Positions 11,901 to 24,679 are shown, counted from the first letter of the stretch. The stretch: 64,000 bases of DNA from Ustulina deusta (GCA_023159155.1 JAJNNX010000042.1:248001-312000), one strand, 5' to 3'. Notes: generated by a model from the letters alone, not told the origin. Numbers and translations are program-made.

Positions 11901-14900
11901 GCTATTTTTGTTTTTTTGGCTGCTTTTTTTTTTATGTACTAGTAGAACTATAGTTTTTTGTCTAAGTATACGCCTAGCTAACGTAGTACTAGAGTTTGTT
12001 TAGGTTTAAAAAGGTTATTTAGTAGGACTAGTATAATTTGGGTACTATTTCTAAGCTTAATAATAGGGTTGGCTCTAGTTCAGCTTTTTATAAAATAGAT
12101 AGCTTTTATTTTTTTGGGGATAAATATTATTTTGTTAGTTTATTTATATTTTAGGATCTTATTTATTTATTTTTTGGCTTTTTTAGTGCTTTGTTCTAAG
12201 GTTTTTTTTATAGCTAGCATTACTATATTATTAGTATAACCCTATTTATTTAGGTTTTTTTTTACTAGTTTATATAGGTATAATATATAAAATATTAGTA
12301 ATACTGGAGAGCTTTGCGGCGTGCTATAATTGGCTATTTTTAGTATTATTGCTACGTTTTCTAAATATATAATAATTATTTGTTTTGTTAGAAAGTTTTT
12401 TATAATTTTTATAACTAAGGTAAGCTAGCCCTATTTTATTATTCTAGTTATAAATCTATTTTTTAATAAAGTATTAAATATTTTTTATACGTTTAGTATA
12501 ACTAATATAGCTATTATTCCGTTTGCTAGAGCAAGCTTGATATTATATACTAAGCTAGCTATTAGATTTATTGCTAATTTTTTAAGTATTGCTTTAGCGT
12601 ATTATAGGTTTATTAAACCGGTTTAGAGGGCTATTTAGATTATCTATTATATAATAAGTCTTTTAAAGCTTTTGCTTATATATAAGAATAGCGCGATTAG
12701 CTTTTAAAATTTATATAATATAAAGTTGGTTTTGTTTGCTTTCGGAAATAGAACTATACTAGCTTTTTTTTAGACTTTTGGGAAAATGCTATATTTAAAG
12801 CATTTTTTTAATAAGTTTTGGTAATATTTTTTTATTATAGGCTATACTGCAGTAAGATACTTTACTATTACTAGGTCTTTTTTTAGTAATATTAATATTA
12901 TTTTAGTAATATATTTCCGGGCTTTTTTTATAGTTATTCTATAGCTCTAGAAAAGGTATATTTAGTTTTTAGGTTTTAGAAGTTTAATTGTTAGTAGGTT
13001 GTTTTTTAAATTAAATCTTTTTAGGATGCTTTAGGTAAAATATTTGGCTTTTTTTTTTGTTTTAACTATTATTTTATTTTTGTTTATAAATAATAGCAAA
13101 ATAATTATGCCTTTTTGTTTATATTAATTTACTACTTCTAGCAGCTTTTTATTTAACTTTATATTATTAATTTAGTTTTTTTAATATTTTTTTTTTGCCT
13201 TTCTAACTATAGTAAATAGTTTTTGCTGGGTAGCTTTTGCGTTTTTAGTATTAAGTAACCTTTTAAAGTTAGCTTATGCTTTTATATATTTTGTTGTTTA
13301 TTATAGTGCCGCTTTTTTTTATTTTTATTTTTTTGTTTTAATAGTTTTTATATATACTAATATTAGAATTATTAGCACTTCTGCAGCTTTTTTTACTTGC
13401 TTTGTACTAGTAGCTTCTTTTATGTCTAGTAATATATTAGCTTTTATATTAACTAAATCCTTTAGCTATACTAGTTCTTTGTTTTTAATAAAGATTTTTA
13501 TTGCTTTTTTTAAAAGATACGCTAGGTCCTTTTAAGGTAGTATTATTTATAATAGCTTATAGTTTAACAGGATTTCTAGCTCTTTAACTACTTAGCTTTT
13601 AATAAAAGGTATATTTAAGAATAGTATATTTATAATATGCCTTGTTTAGTATATTAGCTTTTTTAGTATATTTATAAAGTTTATTTCTATTTTAGCTAAC
13701 TAGTTTGTAATTTTTTGTTTTTTATAGAATATTACGGCTTTTAGTTCCTAGTCCAAATATTTAGTATTTAGGTCTTTTATTGCTAAGTAGTTCTTTAGTA
13801 GTTCTAGTGCAATAATATATTTTATTACTACGTTTATATTTAGGGCTCTATAGTATACTAGTAGTTTATAACTATTAATATTTAGCTATATTAGGTTTTT
13901 ATAGTAAATTAGGGCCCTTTTTTCTACTTTTAGTTCTTTTTATATTTTTATATATATTATAACTCTAGGCCTATTAGTTTTCTAGGTGTCCTAAATATTT
14001 ACTAGCCTAAAGTTCTAGTATTTTTGGTATATTTGTGTTTTTTTGTTTTTTTTTTTATTAATCTATAGTTCTATAACTATTGCTATATTTATATTTTTGT
14101 TTTAGCATTTTTGTAAAAACACTAAATAGTTGTCCGCTCTATGTTTTATATTATAAACTGCTATGCTTATTGTTTTAGGGGCTTAAGCCGGGGTTTTTTT
14201 TTAGTGTTATTTGGTTATATTTCTGCTCTGCTATTTGTTTGGTTGCTTCTTGGTTTGGTAGGTTCGCTAGGTTGGTTCTTTAGTTTTTTGGTTTTTTTTT
14301 GGAGGTTTTTTAGTATTCCAGTAGGTCGTATAGTGCTAGTTTGTGCTACTTTTGCTAGTTCTTGTATTTTTAGAGGGAGGACTGGTGTTACGTGGGGGAG
14401 GGTTATTAGACCTGCGGCAGTGATTTTGTTTTTTATTTTATTATTTTTTGTTTTGCTAGACATTGTGCCCAAGGATAAGGTTGTTATAGTTATTGCTTTA
14501 GCGCTCAATTTTTTTTGTAGTTGTTCTGTGGGTATTAGCGAGGCCTTTTTTTTATTACTATTACCCTATTGTTTTGGTCTTTTTATTATTGCTGTTTTTT
14601 TTTATTGCTATTACCCTATTGTTTTAGTCTTTTTATTATTGCTGTTTTTTTTTCTGTAGTAGTAGTTGTTAGTAGAAAGTTTTTATTGTTGTATTTTTTG
14701 TTTTTTGCTTGTTTTATAGCTTTTATTTTGGCCTATAATAAAGGGATTATTGTACTGTTCATTTTTTTGGGTTTTAATAGGTAGTTGTTATGGTCTGCTA
14801 GGTAGGGGCTATAGTAGTTTGTATATTTTGGTAGTAATATATACTTTTTATTATTTATAGGGTTGTAAGAGTTGATCTATACGTTGCAGTTCTTATATAG

Positions 14901-17900
14901 TGGTTTTTTGTTATAGAACTTTGCTATGTAATATTTCTAGCATTCTGGGTTGTAGCAGATGATGTAGTTTTGTTTTTTTTTTTTATAAGATAGCTTGCTA
15001 GCTAAGAATAGCTTAAATTTCTGTATGGGCTTTTTAAAAGTTATTACCTAGGTTGTTTTTTTTGTTTATGGGTTAATACCTTTACGTAATATATATATAT
15101 TAACCGGGGTGGTTCCTATTTATATTTTGATTTTTATAGCTACTATTTTTTAAGTAATATTTATTAGAATATTTGTAAAGTAGTCCGTTATAGATAAAGG
15201 TACTTTTAGGACTACATAGATTATTTATTTTTTTAGTAGCTTTATTGCGCTAGTATGTAAGGTCTATTTAATAATATTTATGTTTTGTTTTTTAAGCAGT
15301 TTATTTTTTGTTATAAGGTTAGTGGCCTTAATTGCTTACCTGGTTTTAATAGGTTGGATGTTTTGTATTGCTTTAGCGGGTAGCTATAGGTTTTTAAGTA
15401 GTATTATTCTAGCTATATAAGCTGTTGCCTGGCAGAATTTTGTTGCTTTGTTACTTAGGCGGACTAAAATATAGGTATTTTTGCGGGCTTTTTAGGGAAG
15501 TGCTATTGTATTAGCGCTATAAGCGGTATACGCGCTAGTTAATATTAAAAGTACTGTTTTTTAAGCTGGTCTAAAAGGGAGTTTAGTGCCCTATTTAGCT
15601 ATTTTTACGTATAAGGGTACTAATGTTTAAAATATTAGTTGTTTTAATATTTTAGTTTATATTTATATATTAGTTAGGCGTAAAAGTACTATAATATTAT
15701 TTCTAGATTGTATATATATTAATGTATTAAAGTGTTATTTTAGGATTTTTATATATTCTTGGGCTATTTATTTATAACTAGCATAGGTATTTTTTTAGAA
15801 AGATTAAATAAAATTGTTTAGTACTATTGCTAATATTATTATAACTTTTTTATAAATTTTGTTTTTATAGTTAATCTAAGTATATTGCTTAGTTATTATG
15901 TTTTAAAGCAAAGAGTTAAAGTTATAGTTGTTTTTTTTAGCTATTTTGAGCTTTGGGGGCAGGTTTGTTGCTTAAATTTTAGTCCGCTTGGCTTATTGTA
16001 GGTTGGTTCTTAATAGTATATTTATGGCTGTTGCTTCTGTATATATGTTTTCGAATGTTACGGCCGGGCGTAATAGTATTGCTGGGTTCTGCATTGGTAA
16101 GGTTTTTTAGCTAGGGCTAAATGTTATTATTAATCAGACCTTTGGTGTTTTGTGGAGATTAGCTGAAATTTAGCGCTATTAGTGTTTTTGGTGTGTTATC
16201 TGTAATGCTATTAATAGTAGTTTGCGTACGGATGATAAATAGAAGGAAAGGTGCGGCATCGGTAAGTGATATTCCGGAGAGCGCTTTTCGTGAACGCGGC
16301 CTTGTAAGAGCTGATATCACTGATATGAGTCCATCTCGATATAGGTATGGGCATCAAAGCTGTCAGTACGCCTATCCTCGCAAGTGAAACGGCAATACGT
16401 TTCTGGAGAGGCTCTTTTGTGCTGGCGTGGCAACTTTGGTTCGTCCATGTCCCACGAAAGCATGTCTCCAGTATGTTGAATGCTAACTACGAGTAGGGTC
16501 TCGTTTGGCATCATGATTGGGTTCGTCTTCAACCTGATATTTGCTGCCGTCGTCCACAGCATCTATGAGGACAATAACCCTGAGCTGACTGTCTCCCTCA
16601 TCCTTGGGGCTCCTCTCATATTCGCCTTGGCCATGCTAGGGGCCGTGTGGAAATGCACTGAGAGCCCCCGGTACTTTATGCGCGGTGGACGATCGAGATA
16701 CAATCCAAGGAAGGCCTATGAGAAGCTTAAGAAACTAAGAAGCTGTAAAGTGAGTGTATCACGTCATTATGACTATTGTCTTATGAGACACCTGCCACCG
16801 AGTCACTGGTCTAACCTCACTTAGCTGCTTGCCATGAAAGATATATATCTGTTACATAAAACAATAGAGCAAGAGAGTCGGGAGATCGGCCCTGATCTCT
16901 GTGAAAGTAATGTTCTCGCTAAATTCGGTCAACTGTTCACGAGGAGACGACTTCGTAATGCCCTTATCAGCACTTCGGTAGTGAATCTCGCCCAACAACT
17001 TTGTGGCAGTAAGCCTACAATCTACGGAACTCAACCATATCTGTTAGAAACTGACATCAGATGAAGTCAACGTCGCGGCGTTTTATTCGGGTGATTTCTT
17101 TCTCTCTGTGCTACCAGGGAATAATAACAAAGATGACCTTAACTACGAATCTATCATATCAGCCATGATCTTCAGTTTTGGATTTGGTAGGTAGCTAGCT
17201 TGGGTTTGAAATATGGTCATGAGACTGATACAATAGTTTTTTCCAGGGGCCGTAAACTTCTTCTTTGGCCTTCCAGCTATTAAAACCATCGATACACTGG
17301 GTAGGCGCAAGTGGTTGATATGGACGCTTCCACTCATGTCATTCTTTATGTTTGCCGGCTCGATGTCATTCCCAATACCATGGGTTGCCGAAAAGGCTGA
17401 TGACAATACCGTCCGTATGGCGGCGCTTTGGTTGTATTTTCATGCAGCCACTTATTCACCTGGTCTCGGTGAGAGGGTTGCTTCTCACTCCTTTGGCGGC
17501 GCGCACTAACTATCTATAGGGCCAATACCCTTCACCTTGGCTTCGGAAAGGTGAGTCATGAGATTGAAATCCTCGAGGTGATACCATATTGATAATATAC
17601 CGATAGTTTTCCACTTTCTCATCGTGAACTTGTACGTATTATTTCATGATTGCTAGACATAGGTTTCAAACAACGATGACTGACATCTCGAAGGGCTGCG
17701 CCTTTGCTATTGCAGTCAATCTTGGGTTTGCTGGACTTCTAACCATAGGTTTCCCCACGTAAGTTCTACCTATAAGCACTGACAATGCAGCTTGTGCCAC
17801 CTTCGAGGCTTACGCGATTTAGTATCAACAATAAACTTCATCCATCCGGTTCTTTAGGTCTTTTCTCAGTCTTCAACTTCCTTGCTTTCGTCCTCGTCTA

Positions 17901-18207
17901 TCTTTTGGTTGAAGAGACGAAAGAACTCTCTCTAGAGCACCTTAGTTACGTGTTGAATAAGTCGAAGCGCAAGTTCGTACGGTACCAGATCGCCTATGTA
18001 AATTGGTTTGTGAGGCGATATTTGATGGGCAACAGAGACGAGGTGGCCCCAGAAATGGAGGATCATGTTGAAGCTCAGCAGATGACTCGCGGACTACAGA
18101 TACCTGAACCCGAAGATCGGATTTTTAGGAGTCACTCTGAAAGGGGAAGCAGAGTCTCCAGCGTCCGTTCTATTTCACCACATCAGACAGGGGCCAAACC
18201 AAGCTGA
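9000..18207 (+). CDS. MFS sugar transporter, split by a LINE in one intron
   Basis: The eleven exons I infer are 9000-9111, 9168-9758, 16345-16438, 16497-16749, 16825-17008, 17061-17186, 17247-17468, 17520-17550, 17607-17631, 17694-17758 and 17823-18207. All phases agree and give 695 aa. The product is a proton-coupled sugar-porter (12-TM MFS) of the plasma or vacuolar membrane. Visible hallmarks are VNAAPFFTAAALGCWLALPV with DRLGRRG, the loop SETAIRFWRG, QLWVSFGIMIGF, ESPRYFM, QQLCG, IDTLGRRKWL, FPLSHREL and the C-terminal VEETKELSLEHLSYV. The exon 2/3 junction reads RVINSIS-MGIKAV, which matches the family spacing exactly although 6586 nt separate the exons. That giant intron (9759-16344) contains a degraded transposon on the opposite strand. 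Substrate is unknown. Whether the long AT-rich intron is still transcribed and spliced cannot be seen here. Exon 10's acceptor (17693) was chosen because the nearer TAG leads to a stop. Confidence 0.8.
9840..16200 (-). mobile_element. RIP-degraded Tad/I-clade LINE retrotransposon
   Basis: This AT-rich block reads as a non-LTR retrotransposon on the minus strand. Around 14.87-14.99 kb lies a decayed CCHC-type zinc-knuckle region of the gag-like ORF (CYNPEC..., PLYKNC). About 12.36-12.25 kb gives TPQSSPV..FYILYLY, the RT TPQGSP box. About 12.24-12.21 kb gives GYTNNIVMLA in place of GYADD. Around 11.97-11.94 kb gives LGVYLDKKL, the conserved post-thumb motif, followed by the usual basic helical tail to about 11.5 kb. 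Length (about 6.3 kb) and motif order fit the fungal Tad group. Many stops come from TGG-to-TAG and similar changes, so the element is dead. Ends and target-site duplication could not be located. The boundaries given are where base composition changes. It lies wholly inside an intron of the sugar-transporter gene. Confidence 0.75.
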
Positions 18208-19214
18208 TAGACAAGACTGCCCCTCTTATTAGACATCATTCAAAGGTCCACAAGTCTTAGGAGTACTTTTTACTGTTTTCAACTCTTGGGTCTTTTTCTA
18301 GCTTAGAGACATCGATATCTGCCAACTAGTATGGCTAGTGGCCGTGGCTAATTGACTACTCTGGCTGGGATCCAATAAAGGGGTTGAACCTGTAGCGGTG
18401 CAGCTGGATTGATATGCTGAAAGCACACTGGAGATCCTGAAGGTTGCATATCAGTTCAATGGCGCGGCCCATCTAGTCAAACCTAAATTACATACTTAAC
18501 AAGGAAGTTCTTATGATTAAGCTCGGAAATGATTAACATAGAAGGAAGTTTTTCCTTTGTGGTACATCCCCAATACCCAAGTGCCTAATATCCCTTGTCG
18601 TCGGTTCGATAGTTTGACATGAATTCTCACGGAGGTGTGGAGTTGCGATCTAGTGGAAGAAGGGGACCAGTGCATATTCCATGTATGATCACAAGAGGTG
18701 TATTCAGATGATCTAAAGTCTAAGTTCTAGTTACAACAAAGGGGATGAAATGAGCTAAATATATATGGGATCTCTCGGGGTAACCTTGGTCCGCTCTCGT
18801 GGATCCCTTGGATCCATCTATCCGTGACATAAATGTGTGTCAGACTGAAAGAATTCGTTAACTTCGGTCGAAACAATCAGGTATGATGCTTAAGCTACAC
18901 TCACCATCGAACCCTTCTGTTTGGAAATCTAACTGTAGATCCTGGATCGCACTCGTCACAGCCTAGAAGCAACCCCGGCAGTGACTTCCAATTTTCAGCC
19001 GGGCAGCTTCTGTTCCGTATGGGATAGATAAGTGGTAGGCGGTATAGAGATATCATCTACTACTTTCAAACACGTTGCCTGAGGTTTGACAGGACACCTT
19101 GACAACTTTGGTGTAAGGGGCATTTGGATGGGTGGATTCGTTAATTAGGAACCGGCTTATCGCAAATTAAACTCAAAAGCCTCAAAAGGGAGCTGATAAT
19201 AGAACTGTTGTCTA
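18208..19214. other. Intergenic, no gene seen
   Basis: The stretch lies between the converging 3' ends of the sugar transporter and the peptide transporter. It has only short open frames and normal base composition. No terminator or repeat was recognised. Confidence 0.5.
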
Positions 19215-21290
19215 CTACTCGATCTTAGCAGGAGCATCGCTTGTAGCCTCACGATCGCTTCCCTCTGCTTCCTTATTTCCAATGTCGTATTCCAAATCGT
19301 ATTTTCGAAAAGCCAGCCAAAATACTACAGCACTCAATGCCATTGTTGCCGCCAAAGTTGCGAATAATATAGTTAGGTAAGGGTTCTTCGAAACTGGCCC
19401 CAGTCCGATTCCCAAGGCTGCCGCCGCTGCCGCAGCTATTTCTTGCAAAGCCCTGACCATCGCTTTCGTGCTGATGGGAGCTTCGTGCTGTGTATACTCA
19501 TTCAAAGATACGATGCCCAATATCTCGCCGGTTGCTAGTAGAAAGTGTAGTGGGGTCTGAATCCATACATTCACTTCGTTTGGCCTCGGCTCATTCATTG
19601 TTATTGCATCTCTTCTTGTGGTAGTGTTGGTGGCTGCTGCACACTCGAGGGGATATCTGTAACACGGCCCGCGGCTATAGATTAATTGCTGGAAGCCTGC
19701 TCCGTAAGCAAGTCCGGCTGCAATGAAGAAGAAGGCCACGGTCATGCGCAATATAGGCCCGAACGATACTTTTCGGCGGCGCAGAAACGGAAAGAGCAAG
19801 TTTTGAAGCAAAGGCCCGATAATAATACAGGCAATTGGGTTTAAGGCTTGGAATGTATCGTTCGATAGGCCATGTTGTTCCACTTGCCCTGCTTGTGAAA
19901 TAATGTTGTTGGTTGTTTGATTGTAACAGAGCCAGAATATAACGAAGCATAGTATGACACGGCAGCCCTTTAACCCACGTCGGATCTCTTTGACAAATGT
20001 TGAGCTCCAAGGGACAATACGGTAATAATAATGCCTCTGATACTCTGGCTCTGCGGCTGATAGATGAAACCGTGCTCGACAAGCATATATCAATATCTTG
20101 CCAGCGTGCGGGAGGGCATTAGCTTGAGGAGGCACTTTTACTATATGCATTTAGTAAGTATGTTGAACTCGTTTGCTGTCTTGTTTACAATCTTAAACTT
20201 ACCAAGCTTTTTATGCCACACTATTGCTGGAATAGAGGCTATAATCAAAATGGCTGTTGGGAGGAGATATGCTGCCCAAAAACCCGTGTGCTTTTCTAAT
20301 AAAGTAGTAGGGATTGATGACAGAGCAGCGATATTGACCATCCTGCACTTGTGTAAGCTTTTGGTGGAACGACTGACCTACTTATCAACAACATTATACT
20401 AACCAATAGTAGCCGTTGAAAACGTATTGAACGGCAAGTTGTCGGTCAGTCACAACCAAAGTTCCATTACTACCTCTCTTGACTTGTGAACGAGTTGTAG
20501 GAATTTGGTCCCCTGTGTAAATTCTTAGCTGAATGCTCTGGAATATTATAGAGCAGATCCTCAGTACCAATGAATGGATATAATGTAGCTGATAGGCCGC
20601 CTTGCCCTAGACCACTGAGTATCATGGCCGCAATCAACCCTCCAAGACCAGCGCCATGATCGAGAGCACTGGGAAGAGCTGTAGCGAATAGAATTACGTA
20701 GCCAAGGATCAGGAGCCTTTCTTCTGATTAGTATTTGTAAAAATTGCGCGGTCCATGTCAAGCAGCTTTAGGCCATTTGCGGGTTGGCATCTAGCAACAA
20801 AACCACTGAGGCGCCTCCCTTTTGCCGACAGTATCTTCCACAATTGCCAGGCGTTTTCAAGATCGTGACATAAGATTAAACTCACACTAAACTGATAATC
20901 ATAGTCTTGTACCGGCCTATCCACATGTCTGATAGTATCGCGAATGGGAGAGGCGTAAGATACTGGAAGAACAAGTATGCATTTTGAATGATCGAAGCCT
21001 TGGCCTGGCCTAGGCCGAGTGCACCAGGTGAGGGATTGCTTCCTCTCGGATTCTGAAGATAATTTTCTATTGTTCTGGTTAATTTTTATATCTTATTGAT
21101 TCTTCGGTAACTCACGCCACGTTATTGTGATGCCGAATCGTGCGAACTGCGCGGCGGCACCGGTAAAACTTAACAACCAAGCTGTCAGAGGAATATCGGC
21201 AACTTCATGAAGCAGCGAGTCAATTTCTTCCTGCGTGGCATCCCGAGGGAGATCAGAGTGACTTTCTAGCTCCTGCATTGATGGAGACAA
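19215..21290 (-). CDS. PTR2-type (POT family) peptide transporter
   Basis: Six exons (21290-21116, 21066-20886, 20716-20568, 20512-20404, 20342-20203, 20140-19215) join with consistent phases to give 559 aa. The protein would import di- and tripeptides with protons across the plasma membrane. Family landmarks visible in order are an N-terminal segment with FTGAAAQFARFGI and WQNYLQNP, SDMWIGRYKTM (the conserved D..GRY loop), a helix containing GLGQGGL, DQIP, VFNGYYWMVNIAAL (the FYW.iN signature), GFWAAYLLP, and the C-terminal QTPLHFLLATGEIL and Ala-rich penultimate helix. Length is close to the usual 550-600 aa. The canonical ExxER helix-1 motif is degenerate (AAAQFARFG), so coupling may be altered or the group divergent. 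It converges with the sugar transporter and is divergent from the proline iminopeptidase across 980 bp. Confidence 0.85.
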
Positions 21291-22270
21291 AATGCAACTA
21301 AAGCTGGGTTTTCTTCGATGAGGATGGGATGTCTGGAATCTCGAAACCTATCAGGTGGCTCAATCGCTCTTACAAGACCCGAGCGTCCGACATACACTGA
21401 TGTAACGAGGTAGATCAACCGGAGGTTATATCTGTAGCAAGGACTGCAATAACTGAATACTGACGTCTAGAATATTGGCTGAAGTGAAGATACTGTCTTA
21501 CTGCGTATGGCGATATTGATGCTTGCACTACGTGTACCTGTCTGTGTGTGGGTTATCTGCAATAGCATGGTCACCGGGTCTTTTGAATTTGACCTAACTA
21601 CCTACTGCCTATGTACTCTGATGTCACGAAATTTACTGGTCCCTTATCTAAATCCTACCCTATAGTAACATTTGATATGGCTAGTTGCGGGCTGGTTGCA
21701 TTGATGGGAATGATCATGTAAGACACGCCGCTTTATTCCCTTTAAGGGGTACCTAAGTCACGTCGCGTAGAAATCCATACCGCTTTATTGAACATATGAT
21801 ACCTATCCTCTAGTAGGTCGATCAGCGGTTGCGAATAACATGATTTGTCACATGCAGTATTTTTTCTTACCGCGTATTATGCTTTGACGTCTCCACAGGT
21901 CGTGCAACGTCAGACTCTGCGGCGTAGTCCTGCAGGACTCCATTGGCTGGCACCACAACAGACAAGCTTAGTCACCGTGATTTTCCCCGGCGTGAGCCGA
22001 GAGGCTTGAGACGGGCGCGGGGCAGTATACCAGGTAGTACATGTCTATGCCTAGGACTTATCTGCACGAATATTACGTACATACCTACCTAGCACATGTA
22101 GGGAGTGCCGTTGGCTGCATGGAACAATTGATGCGGCTTCATCCGCGGCGGCACAGCAAACAAACCAGGATTTCTCTAAGCACACACTATCTTCCCGACC
22201 CCATTTACTTCCTCTCCCAAACTCTATTCTCCGATATCTTTACCGGCTTCGTTGGCTAGCCTTCGGAATT
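21291..22270. other. Divergent promoter region
   Basis: This 980-bp stretch lies between two divergent peptide-metabolism genes. It contains AGGTAGT, TACCTACCTAG and similar short motifs (about 22030-22095) that recur in other intergenic parts of the window. A pyrimidine-rich leader lies immediately before the peptidase ATG. No gene is supported. Confidence 0.4.
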
Positions 22271-23294
22271 ATGGCAACGCACCCAAGTACTGAAGGCGAG
22301 ATTGCCCTTGATGTGCCTCAGGCCGGAAAACCATGTAAGACATGGTACAAAGCTGTTGGAGACCTCGATGAGGCTTCAAAGGCACCCATCATCGCACTCC
22401 ACGGTGGTCCGGGATCCGGGCACGATTACATGGTCGCGCTCATAGAGCTGTACGAGAAACGAGGGATCCCTATCATTTTCTACGATCAGATAGGCTGCGG
22501 CCGTTCAACTCACTTCCCCGAGAAAATGGGCGACGAGGAGTTCTGGACGTTCGATCTCTTTATCCGTGAGCTTGACAACCTCATAGACCACCTTAACCTA
22601 CGCAATACGGGCTTCCACCTTGTAGGCCAGAGCTGGGGCGGCATGCTGGCCGCTGCGTATGCCGCAAGGCAACCTGTGGGACTCAAAAAGATGGTCTTGT
22701 CGAGCTCGCCCGCTAGTATGCCTCTGTATAATGAATCATGCAAGCGACGCCTGGCTGAACTTCCACCAAAAACCCGAGAGGTTCTTGAAAGTCACGAGAT
22801 CGATCATTCTAGTCCTGAGTTCAAGGAAGCCTCTGACGTTTTCATGAAAACCTTCGTATGCCATCTCGACCCAGTCCCGGAACCCGTTCAACGCGCATGG
22901 AAGAATCTGAAAGAAAACCCTTCTGCCTACTCAACTATGTAAGTCCCCACCGTCATTCTACCCTTGGGTTGCCTGCCTTTCGTGCAGCCTCTCCTGTGTC
23001 AGATATCAATACATGAACCTTACCCCGTCTCTGAGCAGGCAAGGTGACTCGGAATTCGAGACCGTTGGCACCCTCAAGACCTGGGAAGGCTGGAAAGATG
23101 CACATAAGATTGAGGCGGAAACATTGCTGTTAAACGGGAGATATGATGAGGTGATGGACTTCGTCATGGAGCCATGGTTCAGGTCGATCAAGAAGGTCAA
23201 GTGGGTGACTCTAGAGAAAGCGAGTCACACGATCATCTGGGAAGACCAACCACGATTCCTGAGTCTGGTTGGCGACTTCTTGTCCGATGCATGA
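22271..23294 (+). CDS. Proline iminopeptidase (peptidase S33, alpha/beta hydrolase)
   Basis: Two exons, 22271-22938 and 23039-23294, are joined over a 100-nt intron (phase AT|G) to give 307 aa, the usual length. The enzyme removes N-terminal proline or a related residue from peptides. It shows the oxyanion motif HGGPG (44-48), the nucleophile elbow GQSWGG (Ser121), an Asp-containing LLNGRYDEV and the C-terminal catalytic His in ASHTIIW. The splice choice restores the family sequence STMQGDSEFETVGTLK. No signal peptide is present, so it is probably cytosolic. Its neighbour across a divergent promoter is a di/tripeptide importer, which fits a peptide-utilisation pair, although co-regulation is only inferred. 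Confidence 0.9.
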
Positions 23295-23660
23295 AAAGTC
23301 TCCTGAAATTTGTTTAAACATACTTGGATCGATGGGACCCGAGACGGTAGAGGTCTTTACACTTTTCTGGGTTATGGAATCATTCTGGAATTTGCCATTG
23401 GATGCACCTTTCGTGATGATGCTTATGTCCGTGGAACTCATACATATACCAATCGTAGCGCACAACTAGAGGCAAATCATCGTGAAATTTTTTTTTTTTT
23501 CGACAACGCAATTGAAACAGCTTCGTGACATTAAATCTTCACACTGATATGGTTTAGCCCCCGCCTCGAACTACTCATACCTGAATCTTCCCACCATATC
23601 TAGATACACCATGATATATCTGTTGATCCATGGGTATCTGCATCACCACAATTTCTACTT
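23295..23660. other. Convergent intergenic region
   Basis: The stretch lies between the 3' ends of the iminopeptidase and the ustYa-family gene. A poly-T run lies at about 23490-23500. No gene is supported. Confidence 0.5.
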
Positions 23661-24679
23661 TCATTTACTCGGGGTTTCAATGACTGGTTGGTGGTCCGCG
23701 AAAGGGCCTGGCCGATACGTGAATTGCCCTTTGACAAGTGCCTTCTTGCGAGCCCAGTCGTCGATACTGTCCCATCTCGCACAGGTTGACATAGCGTCTA
23801 GTCTCTGCGCTTTACCCTCCAGCGGGTTTATCTCATCGATCCACTCAAAAGTCGTAATCGCCGTATTGGGGTGACACATGACGGCTTGGCGCAGGCTGTT
23901 GATGCAGTGATCTAAATGCTTCATCAGTTGCCGTATCTTGAGAGTATTAGAACGGGGTTGAGGGATGAACAACCTGAGTGTTCTGCGTCGAATTGTTCCG
24001 GGAAAGGATAGTCCGCCCATTTCGACTTGTAGTAATCCCAGTGCACAACCATGCGCAGGTTGTTTAGACAGTGGAGGTGATGGTAGACCCCTATGGAACC
24101 TAAATAGTCACCCCCGTTGACTTGGACTCGGTTCGTCATGTTCGCGCCGGCACGATGTAGCTCATCTTCTGTGAGCCTGACATTGATGGCTGGGGAGTCG
24201 TTGAGTACGCATGATTTACGTGCTGGATTTTCAAGACCATATGCTCACCGTAGAGTAAATCGTCCCACGCCTCATCAAGCTTGGCTGAGGGCTCTAGATT
24301 GAATGGAGCCTCCGTTGGATACCATTCCGCTCTTCTCTCATATTTCATATGATAACCTAGGAGAGCTATTTTCTTTTAGGTACATTCTCATGTGTACGAG
24401 AAAAAGAAATAAAAAAGATAAAGAAGCAAATGTACCAGAATTATCGTCGTCAATCTGATCTGATGGTATGTCGCACCTGTTCACTGCGAGGCCGACTGTG
24501 ACTACTACAGCGATGTAAAATAGTAAAAGTAGTATCAATGATAAGAGAATATTGGATCTCCCCCATGAGGTTTTTGATTTCCAGGAGCTTTCATTGCGAG
24601 GCCCGCTCCAGCCGGTCGGACTTTCGCAGGCGCAATGAGCAAGCAAAGTGTCATGAGACTCCGAGGCGATTTTCTCCAT
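23661..24679 (-). CDS. ustYa-family (DUF3328) oxidase-like protein
   Basis: Four exons (24679-24436, 24365-24249, 24189-23974, 23911-23661) give 275 aa with all phases closed. A single TM helix lies at residues about 43-66, followed by a lumenal domain. The two HxxHC motifs that define the family are present: H157-HL-H160-C161 in GVYHHLHCLNNLRM, and H191-SD-H194-C195, the latter created by the last splice. EWYPTEAPF and LDEAWDDLL are also typical. Family members cyclise or oxidise ribosomal peptides (ustiloxin, phomopsin and related dikaritins) or modify other natural products in the secretory pathway. Only one copy is present, and no tyrosinase, second ustY or KR-repeat precursor was found in the window. 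A small secreted-protein gene is divergent from it, 779 bp away. Confidence 0.88.

Noticed and set aside
14141..14659. 172-codon plus-strand open frame rich in Phe/Leu/Val
   Set aside because: It lies antisense to the gag-like part of the degraded LINE. The hydrophobic composition is an artefact of T-rich sequence.
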